A program made the position numbers and the translations under genes. Source: an uncultured Maribacter sp. (lineage in GTDB: Bacteria > Bacteroidota > Bacteroidia > Flavobacteriales > Flavobacteriaceae). From it: 64,000 nucleotides of DNA. The notes below the pieces were generated by a model. That model had not been told where the DNA came from. It was given only the letters and a program-made list of their open reading frames with translations, and searched no databases. The stretch spans positions 1 through 64,000 of the forward strand of contig CANLTE010000006.1 in assembly GCA_947493885.1 (NCBI GenBank), in the 5' to 3' direction. Of the stretch, positions 16,023 to 24,669 are shown one piece after another; the stretch's first letter is position 1; each line of letters begins with the position of its first letter.

Positions 16023-16667
16023 CTAATCTTCTATTAATGCTTTATTTCTTGAACGTTGTACCCAAATAATAATACCTACTACTATTAAAGCCATAGGCGC
16101 AAGTAACATAAATCCATTGTTTTCGTAACCAAAAGCGTACACTCCTGTTTTGGTTATTGGATCTCCAAGTACTTTATATCCTAATAAGGTCCCTGAACCT
16201 AATAACTCTCTAAAGAAACCAACTATAATTAATATTACGCCGTACCCTAAAGCATTACCTATACCATCAAGAAATGATTTCCAGGGTCCGTTCCCTAAAG
16301 CAAAAGCTTCAAAACGCCCCATAATTATACAGTTTGTAATTATTAATCCAATAAATGCTCCAAGCTCTTTACTCAATTGATATGAATAGGCTTTTAACAC
16401 CTGATCAACAATAATTACAAGAGCCGCAACAACAGTTAACTGAACAATAATTCTAATTTTTGATGGTATTATATTTCGGATTAAGGATATTACCACATTA
16501 CCTAAACCCAGTACAAAAATCACTGAAACGGTCATTACAATAGAAGCCTTTAACTGCGCTGTAATTGCTAACGCAGAACAAATACCCAATACCTGAATAG
16601 TGATTGGATTATCATCGGCTAATGGATCCAATATTAATTTCCTGTCTTTTTTTGATAAAAGTCCCAT
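16023..16667 (-). CDS. nqrD: Na+-translocating NADH:quinone reductase subunit D
   Basis: 214 residues, six predicted helices, paralogous to NqrE in inverted topology. Landmarks: PITIQVLGICSALAIT (Cys near residue 29), ITNCIIMGRFEAFALGNGPWKSFLDGIGN, and GSGTLLGYKVLG. The two cysteines fit the membrane iron site shared with NqrE. It follows nqrC after 7 bases. Confidence 0.96.
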   Translation of the reverse strand: MGLLSKKDRKLILDPLADDNPITIQVLGICSALAITAQLKASIVMTVSVIFVLGLGNVVISLIRNIIPSKIRIIVQLTVVAALVIIVDQVLKAYSYQLSKELGAFIGLIITNCIIMGRFEAFALGNGPWKSFLDGIGNALGYGVILIIVGFFRELLGSGTLLGYKVLGDPITKTGVYAFGYENNGFMLLAPMALIVVGIIIWVQRSRNKALIED

Positions 16668-16674
16668 GAATTAA

Positions 16675-17424
16675 TTACTTTTTTAAAGTTTTAAAATAAG
16701 GTACATAAAGCTTTAGCTCTGATTTAATCATAGCTGCAACACCATCACCTGTTATAGTAGCACCAGCAATAGCATCTACCTCGTTATCTTTTTTATCTTT
16801 ATTTAATGGGTCGCCGTTACTTTTAGAAATATTTATTCCAACAAATTTCCCAGAAGTGTTTAGTAGGTGTTCATCTTTAAAGTCGTCCATAAAAAAACGT
16901 TCTTTAATATTCGCTCCAAGACCTGCCGTTTCTCCTTTATGATCAAAGTAAGCTCCTTGAACCACCATATTTTCATCCATTGCAACATAAGCCCAAACAG
17001 CATCCCAAAGACCTTTACCTCGAATTGGAGCTATGTAAAAAGTTTTACCCTCTTTAGTTCCAATAAATAGCGGCAAACGCCTTTCTTTACCTTCCTTTGC
17101 ATTAGTTTGTTCCTTTTTAATGTCTATTAAGTAAGCGTTATCATCTTCTTTAACCTCGACATCATTAGTAATAACTAATTGCTTAGTTATAAACTTAGAA
17201 AACTCCTCTCCTACTTTATTATCAGCAACAAAAGCAACACTACTTTCATCATTTTCGTTAACGCCCATTGCGTACAAAATATTCTGTTGCTTTTCTATAC
17301 GCTTATTTTCATCAATATTAGGTCTTAACGATGCGGATACAAACGCTAATAATGTACCAACCACTACTACCATTCCTATGGCAAACAATAGTGTATATAA
17401 ATTTGAATCTGTTTTGTTACTCAT
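16675..17424 (-). CDS. nqrC: Na+-translocating NADH:quinone reductase subunit C
   Basis: 249 residues. One N-terminal membrane helix (about 10-31), then a periplasmic FMN-binding domain. The flavinylation motif is DAIAGATITGDGV, with Thr223 the expected covalent FMN site; GLWDAVWAYVA and GETAGLG are also family marks. ApbE, encoded nearby, should attach the FMN. It starts 2 bases after nqrB. Confidence 0.96.
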   Translation of the reverse strand: MSNKTDSNLYTLLFAIGMVVVVGTLLAFVSASLRPNIDENKRIEKQQNILYAMGVNENDESSVAFVADNKVGEEFSKFITKQLVITNDVEVKEDDNAYLIDIKKEQTNAKEGKERRLPLFIGTKEGKTFYIAPIRGKGLWDAVWAYVAMDENMVVQGAYFDHKGETAGLGANIKERFFMDDFKDEHLLNTSGKFVGINISKSNGDPLNKDKKDNEVDAIAGATITGDGVAAMIKSELKLYVPYFKTLKK

Positions 17425-17426
17425 TA

Positions 17427-18635
17427 CTAAGCTGTTTTAACTTTTGCTCGTTTTAGTCTTTTCTTCACATTTGCTTGAACTACATAATGATCAATCGTTG
17501 GAGCAAATACGTTCATTAATAAAATTGCCAGCATTACCCCTTCTGGGTAAGCAGGATTAAATACACGTATCATAATAGATATGAACCCTATTAAAAAACC
17601 ATATATCCATTTTCCTTTATTAGTTTGAGAAGCTGTAACTGGATCGGTTGCCATAAAAACAGTTCCAAAAGCAAAACCACCAATAAGTAAATGATGCCAG
17701 AAAGGCAAACTCATAAGTCCATAAAACTTACTGCTTTCTGTAATCACATCTACGTCTATAACCCAATTAAAAATTAATCCCATTACTAACGCTCCAATAA
17801 CACTTGATAACATTATTCTCCAGCTACCAATTTTAGTGAAAACTAAAAATAAACCTCCAAGCAATATTAGTAACGCTGAAGTTTCACCAACTGAACCAGG
17901 AATAATACCATAAAACATATCCATAACGTCATACCCTAGAGCTCCTTTATTTTGTGCCAAACCACCTAATATTGTTTCTCCAGATATAGCATCAGGGGTA
18001 CCAGCACGTTCTACAGCACCATGAACCCATACTTTATCACCAGACATCCATGTTGGATAGGCGAAAAACAAAAATGCTCTAATTGTTAAAGCTGGATTTA
18101 GAATATTCATTCCTGTTCCTCCAAAAACCTCTTTACCAATTACAACACCAAAAGATACAGCAACTGCCAACATCCATAGTGGAATATCAACAGGAACAAT
18201 TAATGGCACTAACATACCTGTAACCAAGTAACCCTCTTCTACTTCGTGACCTTTTATTACTGCAAAAATGAACTCGATTAATAAACCAACCCCATATGAC
18301 ACAACAACTAACGGTAAAACTTTCCATAGACCAATAACCAAATTGTCCAGGGTCCAAAAAGTTTCACCCAAAAATCCTGAAGACTTTACAATTTCTCCTA
18401 ATGCTAAATTATGTTGATATCCAGCATTAAACATTCCGAAAATTAAACAAGGGACCATTGCCATGATAACCGTGTTCATTGTTCTTTTTAAGTCATCTGC
18501 CCCGCGAATATGAGAACCAGAATGTGTTGTTTCATTCGGAGCGTATAAAAAGGTATGGATAGCATTAAAAGCTGGCGCCATTTTTTTACCCTGATACTTT
18601 ACTTTTAGGTCGTGTAATTTATTTTTTAAACCCAT
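17427..18635 (-). CDS. nqrB: Na+-translocating NADH:quinone reductase subunit B
   Basis: 402 residues with about ten membrane helices. It carries a covalent FMN in the family, and the expected site is Thr221 in DAISGET, followed by a long periplasmic/membrane region. GKEVFGGTGMNILNPAL and FMATDPVTAS are strongly conserved. It couples electron flow to Na+ movement across the inner membrane. Lies 4 bases after nqrA. Confidence 0.97.
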   Translation of the reverse strand: MGLKNKLHDLKVKYQGKKMAPAFNAIHTFLYAPNETTHSGSHIRGADDLKRTMNTVIMAMVPCLIFGMFNAGYQHNLALGEIVKSSGFLGETFWTLDNLVIGLWKVLPLVVVSYGVGLLIEFIFAVIKGHEVEEGYLVTGMLVPLIVPVDIPLWMLAVAVSFGVVIGKEVFGGTGMNILNPALTIRAFLFFAYPTWMSGDKVWVHGAVERAGTPDAISGETILGGLAQNKGALGYDVMDMFYGIIPGSVGETSALLILLGGLFLVFTKIGSWRIMLSSVIGALVMGLIFNWVIDVDVITESSKFYGLMSLPFWHHLLIGGFAFGTVFMATDPVTASQTNKGKWIYGFLIGFISIMIRVFNPAYPEGVMLAILLMNVFAPTIDHYVVQANVKKRLKRAKVKTA

Positions 18636-18639
18636 TTCT

Positions 18640-19992
18640 CTATCCTATTTCTTTATATAATAAATCCAAACCTTCTCTTATAATCTCTTGATGAGGTTGC
18701 TTGGATATGCACACAAATTCAGTTAACGAGAAGTCCTCTGGAGCTACTTCATATAAACCCAATTGCTCCATTTCATCTAAGTCTTTATACATACAAGCTT
18801 TTAATAATTGCATTGGATATATATCTAACGGAAACACTTCTTCATATTGCCCTGTTACAACAAATGCTCTATGCTCACCATTAGTGTTTGTAGTTAAATC
18901 AAACTTTTTCTTTGGGGTTAGCCATGAAAAAGTCAATGCCTTTGTAGTAGATACTTTATTAAAAATTGGCTTATTCCATCCAAAAAGCTCATAATCATCA
19001 CCTTCAGGTATTGCTGTAACAGTTACGTTGTAATAGCCTAGGTTACCATCAGGAGTACTTTTACTCCCAGTAAGTACATCTCCATTTATAACTCTAAAGT
19101 TTTCAGAATTTACACCGCTAGCGTATAAGAACGTAGAAATTTCAGCCCCAATTTTAGTTGTGTAATACTTAGGGTTTTTCACCGAGGACCCAACTAAAGC
19201 AATGGTACGTTCTGAATTAAAAACACCTGTAAGTAATAAATCTCCAATGGTTATTAAATCTTGGGGAGCAACAGTCCAAACAACCTCTCCTTTGTTAATT
19301 GGATCAATTTTATTTATTTGAGTCCCAACCAAACCTACTGGGTGAGGTCCAGATACTTTATGTACTTCAACACCTTCCAAGCCAGCTAAAGGAGAACTTC
19401 CTGATTTACCTACAGACACATGTACCTTGCCCGATGTAAACTTAGACAATGCTGTTATCGCAGCTTGCAACTGAGCTTCTTTTCCATTAAGAACATAATC
19501 TAAATCCGCAGCTAAAGGCGCACTATTATACCCTGAAACAAAAATTGCCTTTGGTGTCACACTTGGTTTCGCAATAATATCATAAGGTCTCTGTTTAATA
19601 AAAGGCCAACAACCACCTTTTAATAAATAAGCCTTAAGATCTTCTGTTGAAGCTGATGCAACGTCAATTTTTTCATGCGCAACACTCTCTTGTTCTTTAC
19701 TTGCCTGAATTCTAACATTAAGAACTCTTCTTCTGGCACCTCTTTCAACCTCAATTAGCTCTCCGCTAACAGGAGAAACGAACATTACGTCTTCCTGGTT
19801 TTTATCAAAAAAAAGTGGTTCCCCGGCCTTAACAACTCCGCCTTGTTTTACCAAAAGCTTAGGTGTTACCCCATGAAATTCACTTAAATTAATTGCGTAA
19901 ACGTTACTTAAAACGGCTTTGGATGTAGTCTGTTCCGCAGCGCCGACGAGGTTAATATTTAAACCCTTTTTAATTCGAATGTCTTTTGACAT
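18640..19992 (-). CDS. nqrA: Na+-translocating NADH:quinone reductase subunit A
   Basis: 450 residues, the usual length. The cytoplasmic peripheral subunit involved in quinone access. It starts MSKDIRIKKGLNINLVG and contains FFDKNQEDVMFVSPVSGEL and SGPHPVGLVGTQINKIDPI, as in the family, and a C-terminal DEMEQLGLYEVAPEDFSLTEFVC region. It is the first gene of the nqr operon. Confidence 0.97.
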   Translation of the reverse strand: MSKDIRIKKGLNINLVGAAEQTTSKAVLSNVYAINLSEFHGVTPKLLVKQGGVVKAGEPLFFDKNQEDVMFVSPVSGELIEVERGARRRVLNVRIQASKEQESVAHEKIDVASASTEDLKAYLLKGGCWPFIKQRPYDIIAKPSVTPKAIFVSGYNSAPLAADLDYVLNGKEAQLQAAITALSKFTSGKVHVSVGKSGSSPLAGLEGVEVHKVSGPHPVGLVGTQINKIDPINKGEVVWTVAPQDLITIGDLLLTGVFNSERTIALVGSSVKNPKYYTTKIGAEISTFLYASGVNSENFRVINGDVLTGSKSTPDGNLGYYNVTVTAIPEGDDYELFGWNKPIFNKVSTTKALTFSWLTPKKKFDLTTNTNGEHRAFVVTGQYEEVFPLDIYPMQLLKACMYKDLDEMEQLGLYEVAPEDFSLTEFVCISKQPHQEIIREGLDLLYKEIG

Positions 19993-20021
19993 ATTGGTGT
20001 AGACCTTAGTTAAATTTTTTG

Positions 20022-20029
20022 CAAATTTA
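20022..20029 (-). promoter_or_regulatory. TAAATTTG -7 box of the nqr operon (minus strand)
   Basis: On the minus strand the sequence reads TAAATTTG, an exact TAnnTTTG match 29 bases before the nqrA ATG. A clear -33 element is not visible. Confidence 0.55.
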
Positions 20030-20113
20030 CTATTTAAAAAAAAGTATTCATAATTATTCTTCTATAAATTTAAACCTTACAACGAGCTTAATTTTTTAGG
20101 CAAGCTTTTTGAT

Positions 20114-20121
20114 TATCTTTA
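20114..20121 (+). promoter_or_regulatory. TATCTTTA -7-like box for T9SS plug gene
   Basis: Seven of eight positions match TAnnTTTG, 17 bases before ATG 20139. An upstream in-frame TTG (20109) would overlap this box, so the ATG is preferred. Confidence 0.4.
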
Positions 20122-20138
20122 CCACAAAAAAGTCCGTA

Positions 20139-21383
20139 ATGCCTATAAATATTAAGCAAATTTTATTCCTTTTGGTTTTTCAAATGACCTTTGGACAGGT
20201 ACAAAAAGAGGTTAATCCTCCAGAAAATATTAAAACCATTATTTTTAAAGGCCCTTCCGAAGACCAATTTCCGATTGTACAAATAGGCGAACCTATATAT
20301 TTAGAATTTGATGACCTTTTAGCAGAAGAACAAGACTATTACTATAAAATTATACATTGTAATTATGACTGGACGACCTCTTCTCTTCTTAAGTCACAGT
20401 ATTTAAGCGGAATGGACAATCAACGAATCATTGACTACGAAAACAGCTATTCTACTCTGCAACCCTACTCCAACTACAAGCTCACAATTCCAAATACAAA
20501 TGTCAGACTTAAAGTTAGTGGTAATTACATAATTGAAATTTACAACAGCTACAATGAGCTTCAATTCTCAAGAAGATTTGTGGTTTATAAAGACTTAGTT
20601 AAAGTTGCTGGCAATGTAAAGCGCTCCAGAGATTTTGATTATATTGAAACCAAACAAGTGGTTCAGTTTAAAATTAATAGTGCAAACATACAATTGGTCA
20701 ACCCTAAAAAGGAAGTTAAGGTTGCTATTTTACAAAATCATATTTGGGAAACTGCCATTACCAATGTTCAACCTCAATTTACATTAGGAAAAGAATTAAT
20801 TTATAAATATGACCAGGAAACAAGTTTTTTCGCTGGAAACGAATTTTTAAATTTTGACACCAAAGACCTGCGAGCCCCAACAGCAGCTATTGCAAAAATA
20901 ACTCTTGACGACATATATAATCACCACTTATTTTCTGATATTTTTAGGTTTAACAGACCATATACTTATTTTCCTGATATAAACGGAGATTTTGTGGTCC
21001 GCACACTACAGGGGAGTAACAACTCCCGAGAAGCGGAGTATTCAAATGTTAAATTCAGCCTTCCCTATGCTGACGAAATTGGCTTAGATGATATTTTTAT
21101 TATTGGAAAGTTCAATAATTATGCATTGACTGATGAAAACAAATTAGTTTATAACGAAGACAATGCTATGATGGAGGCTTCCATTAAAATGAAACAAGGG
21201 TTTTACAACTATAAATATGTAATTAAAAGAGAAGACCAAAGCTTGGAACAACATACTATTAGCGGTAATTTTCATTTTACAGAAAACAACTATACCATTT
21301 TAGTATATTACAGAAATTTTGGAGACATCTACGATAGCATTATTGGTATTGGCTCTGCAAATTCAAGAAATATCTCTAACTAA
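20139..21383 (+). CDS. Type IX secretion system plug protein (DUF5103 family)
   Basis: 414 residues from ATG 20139, with a signal peptide ending MTFGQ. The family plugs the SprA translocon channel of T9SS from the outer-membrane/periplasmic side when it is not carrying cargo. Matching features: ENIKTIIFKG near the start, YYYKIIHCNYDWTTSSL, LKSQYLSGMDNQRI, GNYIIEIYNSYNELQFSRRFVVY and YKYVIKRED in the C-terminal beta domain. Residue count fits the family. No other translocon gene is adjacent, which is normal for this scattered system. Confidence 0.88.
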   Translation: MPINIKQILFLLVFQMTFGQVQKEVNPPENIKTIIFKGPSEDQFPIVQIGEPIYLEFDDLLAEEQDYYYKIIHCNYDWTTSSLLKSQYLSGMDNQRIIDYENSYSTLQPYSNYKLTIPNTNVRLKVSGNYIIEIYNSYNELQFSRRFVVYKDLVKVAGNVKRSRDFDYIETKQVVQFKINSANIQLVNPKKEVKVAILQNHIWETAITNVQPQFTLGKELIYKYDQETSFFAGNEFLNFDTKDLRAPTAAIAKITLDDIYNHHLFSDIFRFNRPYTYFPDINGDFVVRTLQGSNNSREAEYSNVKFSLPYADEIGLDDIFIIGKFNNYALTDENKLVYNEDNAMMEASIKMKQGFYNYKYVIKREDQSLEQHTISGNFHFTENNYTILVYYRNFGDIYDSIIGIGSANSRNISN

Positions 21384-21389
21384 ACCTGT

Positions 21390-22490
21390 ATGAGTAACAA
21401 ACCAACCTTAAAAAACAAGGGACGGTACAACCTTAACTATAGAGGAACAAAATGCGCAAATTGCAATCATCCACTAGACCTTAGTGACAAGTATTGCTCC
21501 AATTGCGCACAAGCAAACAGCACCAAAAAACTTACTATAAAAGATTTTTTTGACGAGTTTTTTTCAAGCATGATTTCATATGACTCAAAGCTTTTAAAAA
21601 CTCTGGTTGCATTACTTTGGCGCCCTGGAAAAATCACAAAAGATTATATCAACGGAAAAAGAGCTTCGTACACTAATCCATTTCGTTTTTTGTTAAGCTT
21701 AGCTATTATCTATTTCTTAATAATAAACTCCACAAATAACTTTTCTGAAATAGACAGATTTGTTGCAGAAAACACTAGCGAATCCATAATAAAAAATGAA
21801 CTAAGCCTTACTAATACTGATAAGGAATCAGAAGACATCGTTTCCAATACTATAATGGAAATTGAAAATGCCTCAAAGTATCAAGACTCTATAATTTTAC
21901 AGAATCCTAAAAAATATCTCTCCTCCTTTGAAAACAAATCGTTTTTATCACGATTTGCTGAAAAAGTTAAATTTTTCAACACGCTAACATCCAAAGATAA
22001 GTTTACGCCAAGAGAAAAACTTTTCTCCAAACATACCTTACCAAATACTTTTGAAAACAGAAAAGCATACAACGTATCACAAAGCTTTTTAAAAACCAAA
22101 AACAATCCAGGAGGTTTCCTAAGTGCATTAATTTCAAAACTGCCATTTGCCACTTTTTTCTTTTTGCCTGTATTTGCAATCTTCATTTGGTTGGTCTACA
22201 TCAGAAAAAAACACACTTATACCGATCATATTATATTTAGTTTTCACAATCAATCTTTGTTCTTTATCTTGCTCATAATTAGTTTTTTAGTAGACTCCAT
22301 TTTTAACATAAGCAGTAATGGGATTTTCGTTTTAATCTTCTCAATTTATCTGTTTTTATCAATGCGAAGATTCTATCAACAGGGTAGCGTTAAGACTATG
22401 ATAAAGTTTGTTTTTCTTAACACTATTTTTTTTATTTTAGCAATCTCAGCAATTGGTATAGTATTAACGGGGAGTCTTTTTACATATTAG
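21390..22490 (+). CDS. DUF3667 zinc-ribbon membrane protein
   Basis: 366 residues. An N-terminal zinc ribbon (Cys22-x2-Cys25 ... Cys36-x2-Cys39) is followed by TIKDFFDEFFSSMISYDSKLLKTL, LLWRPGKITKDYINGKRASYTNPFRF and a first helix (about 98-112), the DUF3667 signature. After a hydrophilic section of about 130 residues, four more helices follow (about 255-365). Function is unknown. It lies 6 bases after the plug gene and 6 before apaG, so they are probably co-transcribed. Confidence 0.85.
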   Translation: MSNKPTLKNKGRYNLNYRGTKCANCNHPLDLSDKYCSNCAQANSTKKLTIKDFFDEFFSSMISYDSKLLKTLVALLWRPGKITKDYINGKRASYTNPFRFLLSLAIIYFLIINSTNNFSEIDRFVAENTSESIIKNELSLTNTDKESEDIVSNTIMEIENASKYQDSIILQNPKKYLSSFENKSFLSRFAEKVKFFNTLTSKDKFTPREKLFSKHTLPNTFENRKAYNVSQSFLKTKNNPGGFLSALISKLPFATFFFLPVFAIFIWLVYIRKKHTYTDHIIFSFHNQSLFFILLIISFLVDSIFNISSNGIFVLIFSIYLFLSMRRFYQQGSVKTMIKFVFLNTIFFILAISAIGIVLTGSLFTY

Positions 22491-22496
22491 AAAAGA

Positions 22497-22889
22497 ATGA
22501 GAATGATAACGCAGGTAACGAAGGGAATTAAAATATCGGTAAAAACCAGTTTTGAAGGTACTTTCTTTAAAAACTACAAAATGCATTTTGCTTTTGGTTA
22601 CACTATTTCAATTGAGAACCAAAGCTCAAGTTCAGTGCAATTAACATCACGTCACTGGCAAATTTATGATGCCTTAAATGAACTAGAAGTTCTAAATGGT
22701 GAAGGTGTTATAGGCAAAAAACCTGTTATTAAACCAGGTGAATCTCACACATATAGTTCTGGCTGCCTACTCGTTTCTCCTATTGGAGCAATGAAAGGTC
22801 ATTATAACATGGTGAATTTCAGTACTGGAGAAAAATTCAGAGTTTACATTCCTACGTTTAAATTTAGCGCCCCTTTCTCCTTAAATTAG
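22497..22889 (+). CDS. apaG: ApaG domain protein
   Basis: 130 residues spanning a single ApaG domain (fibronectin III-like fold): YTISIENQSSSSVQL, TSRHWQIYDA, NGEGVIGKKPVIKPGESHTYSSG and MKGHYNMV. In Salmonella ApaG is associated with Co2+/Mg2+ efflux; elsewhere the domain is a protein-interaction or phosphate-binding module. No corA-type gene is near, so the role here is open. Last gene of the plug-DUF3667-apaG run. Confidence 0.92.
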   Translation: MRMITQVTKGIKISVKTSFEGTFFKNYKMHFAFGYTISIENQSSSSVQLTSRHWQIYDALNELEVLNGEGVIGKKPVIKPGESHTYSSGCLLVSPIGAMKGHYNMVNFSTGEKFRVYIPTFKFSAPFSLN

Positions 22890-22937
22890 CGCTTTTTATT
22901 TACTTATAACAGTTTTATATTAGAGTTCGGTTTTTAG

Positions 22938-22945
22938 TACCTTTG
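22938..22945 (+). promoter_or_regulatory. TACCTTTG -7 box of pruA
   Basis: An exact TAnnTTTG match 29 bases before the pruA ATG. No obvious -33. Confidence 0.6.
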
Positions 22946-22974
22946 AACTGACTTTAATTAAAATAACTAATATT

Positions 22975-24603
22975 ATGAGTAATGGTTTTTTTCAAATACC
23001 AGCAGCTGTTAACGAGCCAATAAAAAGCTATGCTCCTGGCACCACAGAGCGAGAAGCTGTTTTAAAACAATACAAAGAATACTATAACGGTAAAGTTGAT
23101 GTGCCAATGTACATTGGCGGTGAAGAGATTAAAACAGGAAACACAAAACCTATGTCTCCTCCTCACGACCACAAACATATTATTGGTAATTATCATATTG
23201 CCGAAAAAAAACACGTTGAAAAAGCTATCTCAAATGCTTTAGAATCCAGAAATGCATGGGCTAACCTACCTTGGGAGCAACGCGCTGCTATTTTTTTAAA
23301 AGCTGCTGACCTTATTGCTGGTCCGTATAGAGCTAAAATTAATGCTGCTACTATGATGGCGCAATCTAAAACAATACATCAGGCGGAAATTGACGCTGCA
23401 TGTGAATTTATTGACTTTTTAAGATTCAATGTAGAATTTATGTCTCAAATTTATGAAGAACAACCTGACTCTTCAGAAGGCATCTGGAACCGAATAGAGT
23501 ATAGAGCATTAGAAGGTTTTATTTATGCTATAACTCCTTTTAATTTCACAGCCATTGCTGGAAATTTACCTGCAAGTGCCGCACTAATGGGCAATGTAGT
23601 CATATGGAAACCAAGTGATAGCCAAATTTTTTCAGCAAAAGTAATTGTAGATATTTTCAAAGAGGCTGGTTTACCTGATGGGGTTATTAATGTAATTTAC
23701 GGTGACCCTATAATGATTACCAACACGGTACTGTCAAGTCCAGATTTTGCTGGACTACACTTTACAGGTTCTACCTATGTTTTTAAAGAACTATGGAAGC
23801 AAATAGGAAACAATATTCACACTTATAAAACTTATCCTAAAATTGTTGGTGAAACTGGCGGGAAAGATTTTATCATTGCACACCCCTCTGCAAAGCCAGC
23901 ACAGGTAGCTACTGCGATAATTAGAGGAGCTTTTGAGTTTCAAGGTCAAAAATGTAGTGCTGCATCAAGAGTTTACTTACCAAAATCCTCTTCTAAAGAA
24001 ATTTTAGATTTGATGAAGAAAGACATTAATTCATTTAACAAACCAGGATCCCCTGAGGACATGAGTAATTTTATTACTGCCGTTATCCATGAAGGATCTT
24101 TTGACAAACTCGCAAAGTATATTGATCAGGCTAAAAAAGACAATAATGTAGAGGTGTTTGCCGGAGGGAACTATGATAAATCCAAAGGTTATTTTATAGA
24201 ACCAACTGTACTTATCACTACTGACCCTAAATATATCACAATGGAAACAGAACTTTTTGGCCCAGTAGTTACTATATATATTTATGAGGATGAAGAATGG
24301 AGCAACACCTTAAAACTAGTTGATAACACTTCTGAATATGCATTAACTGGAGCAGTAATTTCAACAGACCGTTACGCAATTGAAGAAGCAACCATAGCGC
24401 TCCAAAATTCTGCTGGTAATTTTTACATTAATGACAAACCCACAGGTGCCGTTGTAGGTCAGCAACCTTTTGGAGGCGCAAGGGCCTCTGGAACCAATGA
24501 TAAAGCTGGTTCTGCTCAAAACTTATTACGCTGGGTTTCTCCCAGACTAATAAAAGAAACATTTGTTACCCCTGAAAACTACAGATATCCTTTTTTAGGG
24601 TAA
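22975..24603 (+). CDS. pruA: L-glutamate gamma-semialdehyde dehydrogenase (delta-1-pyrroline-5-carboxylate dehydrogenase)
   Basis: 542 residues, the length of the stand-alone P5C dehydrogenase common in Bacteroidota and eukaryotes. It oxidises glutamate semialdehyde to glutamate with NAD+, the second step of proline breakdown. Visible: AITPFNFTAIAGNLPASAAL, WKPSD, catalytic Glu in VGETGGKDF, catalytic Cys327 in FQGQKCSAASR, and ETELFGPVVTIYIY. No proline dehydrogenase domain is fused or adjacent. Confidence 0.96.
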   Translation: MSNGFFQIPAAVNEPIKSYAPGTTEREAVLKQYKEYYNGKVDVPMYIGGEEIKTGNTKPMSPPHDHKHIIGNYHIAEKKHVEKAISNALESRNAWANLPWEQRAAIFLKAADLIAGPYRAKINAATMMAQSKTIHQAEIDAACEFIDFLRFNVEFMSQIYEEQPDSSEGIWNRIEYRALEGFIYAITPFNFTAIAGNLPASAALMGNVVIWKPSDSQIFSAKVIVDIFKEAGLPDGVINVIYGDPIMITNTVLSSPDFAGLHFTGSTYVFKELWKQIGNNIHTYKTYPKIVGETGGKDFIIAHPSAKPAQVATAIIRGAFEFQGQKCSAASRVYLPKSSSKEILDLMKKDINSFNKPGSPEDMSNFITAVIHEGSFDKLAKYIDQAKKDNNVEVFAGGNYDKSKGYFIEPTVLITTDPKYITMETELFGPVVTIYIYEDEEWSNTLKLVDNTSEYALTGAVISTDRYAIEEATIALQNSAGNFYINDKPTGAVVGQQPFGGARASGTNDKAGSAQNLLRWVSPRLIKETFVTPENYRYPFLG

Positions 24604-24629
24604 AAGTTTATACAATTGATTTTCAAGGA

Positions 24630-24666
24630 AAAAGAGGTATATTTAAGAAATAAACATACCTCTTTT
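24630..24666 (+). terminator. Hairpin after pruA that abuts the next start codon
   Basis: AAAAGAGGTAT (24630-24640) pairs perfectly with ATACCTCTTTT (24656-24666). The T tract is short because it coincides with the 3' arm. It probably terminates pruA; the ATG of the next gene is only 3 bases further. The 5' arm overlaps TATATTTA (24639-24646), a near match to the -7 consensus. Confidence 0.55.
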
Positions 24667-24669
24667 CCA

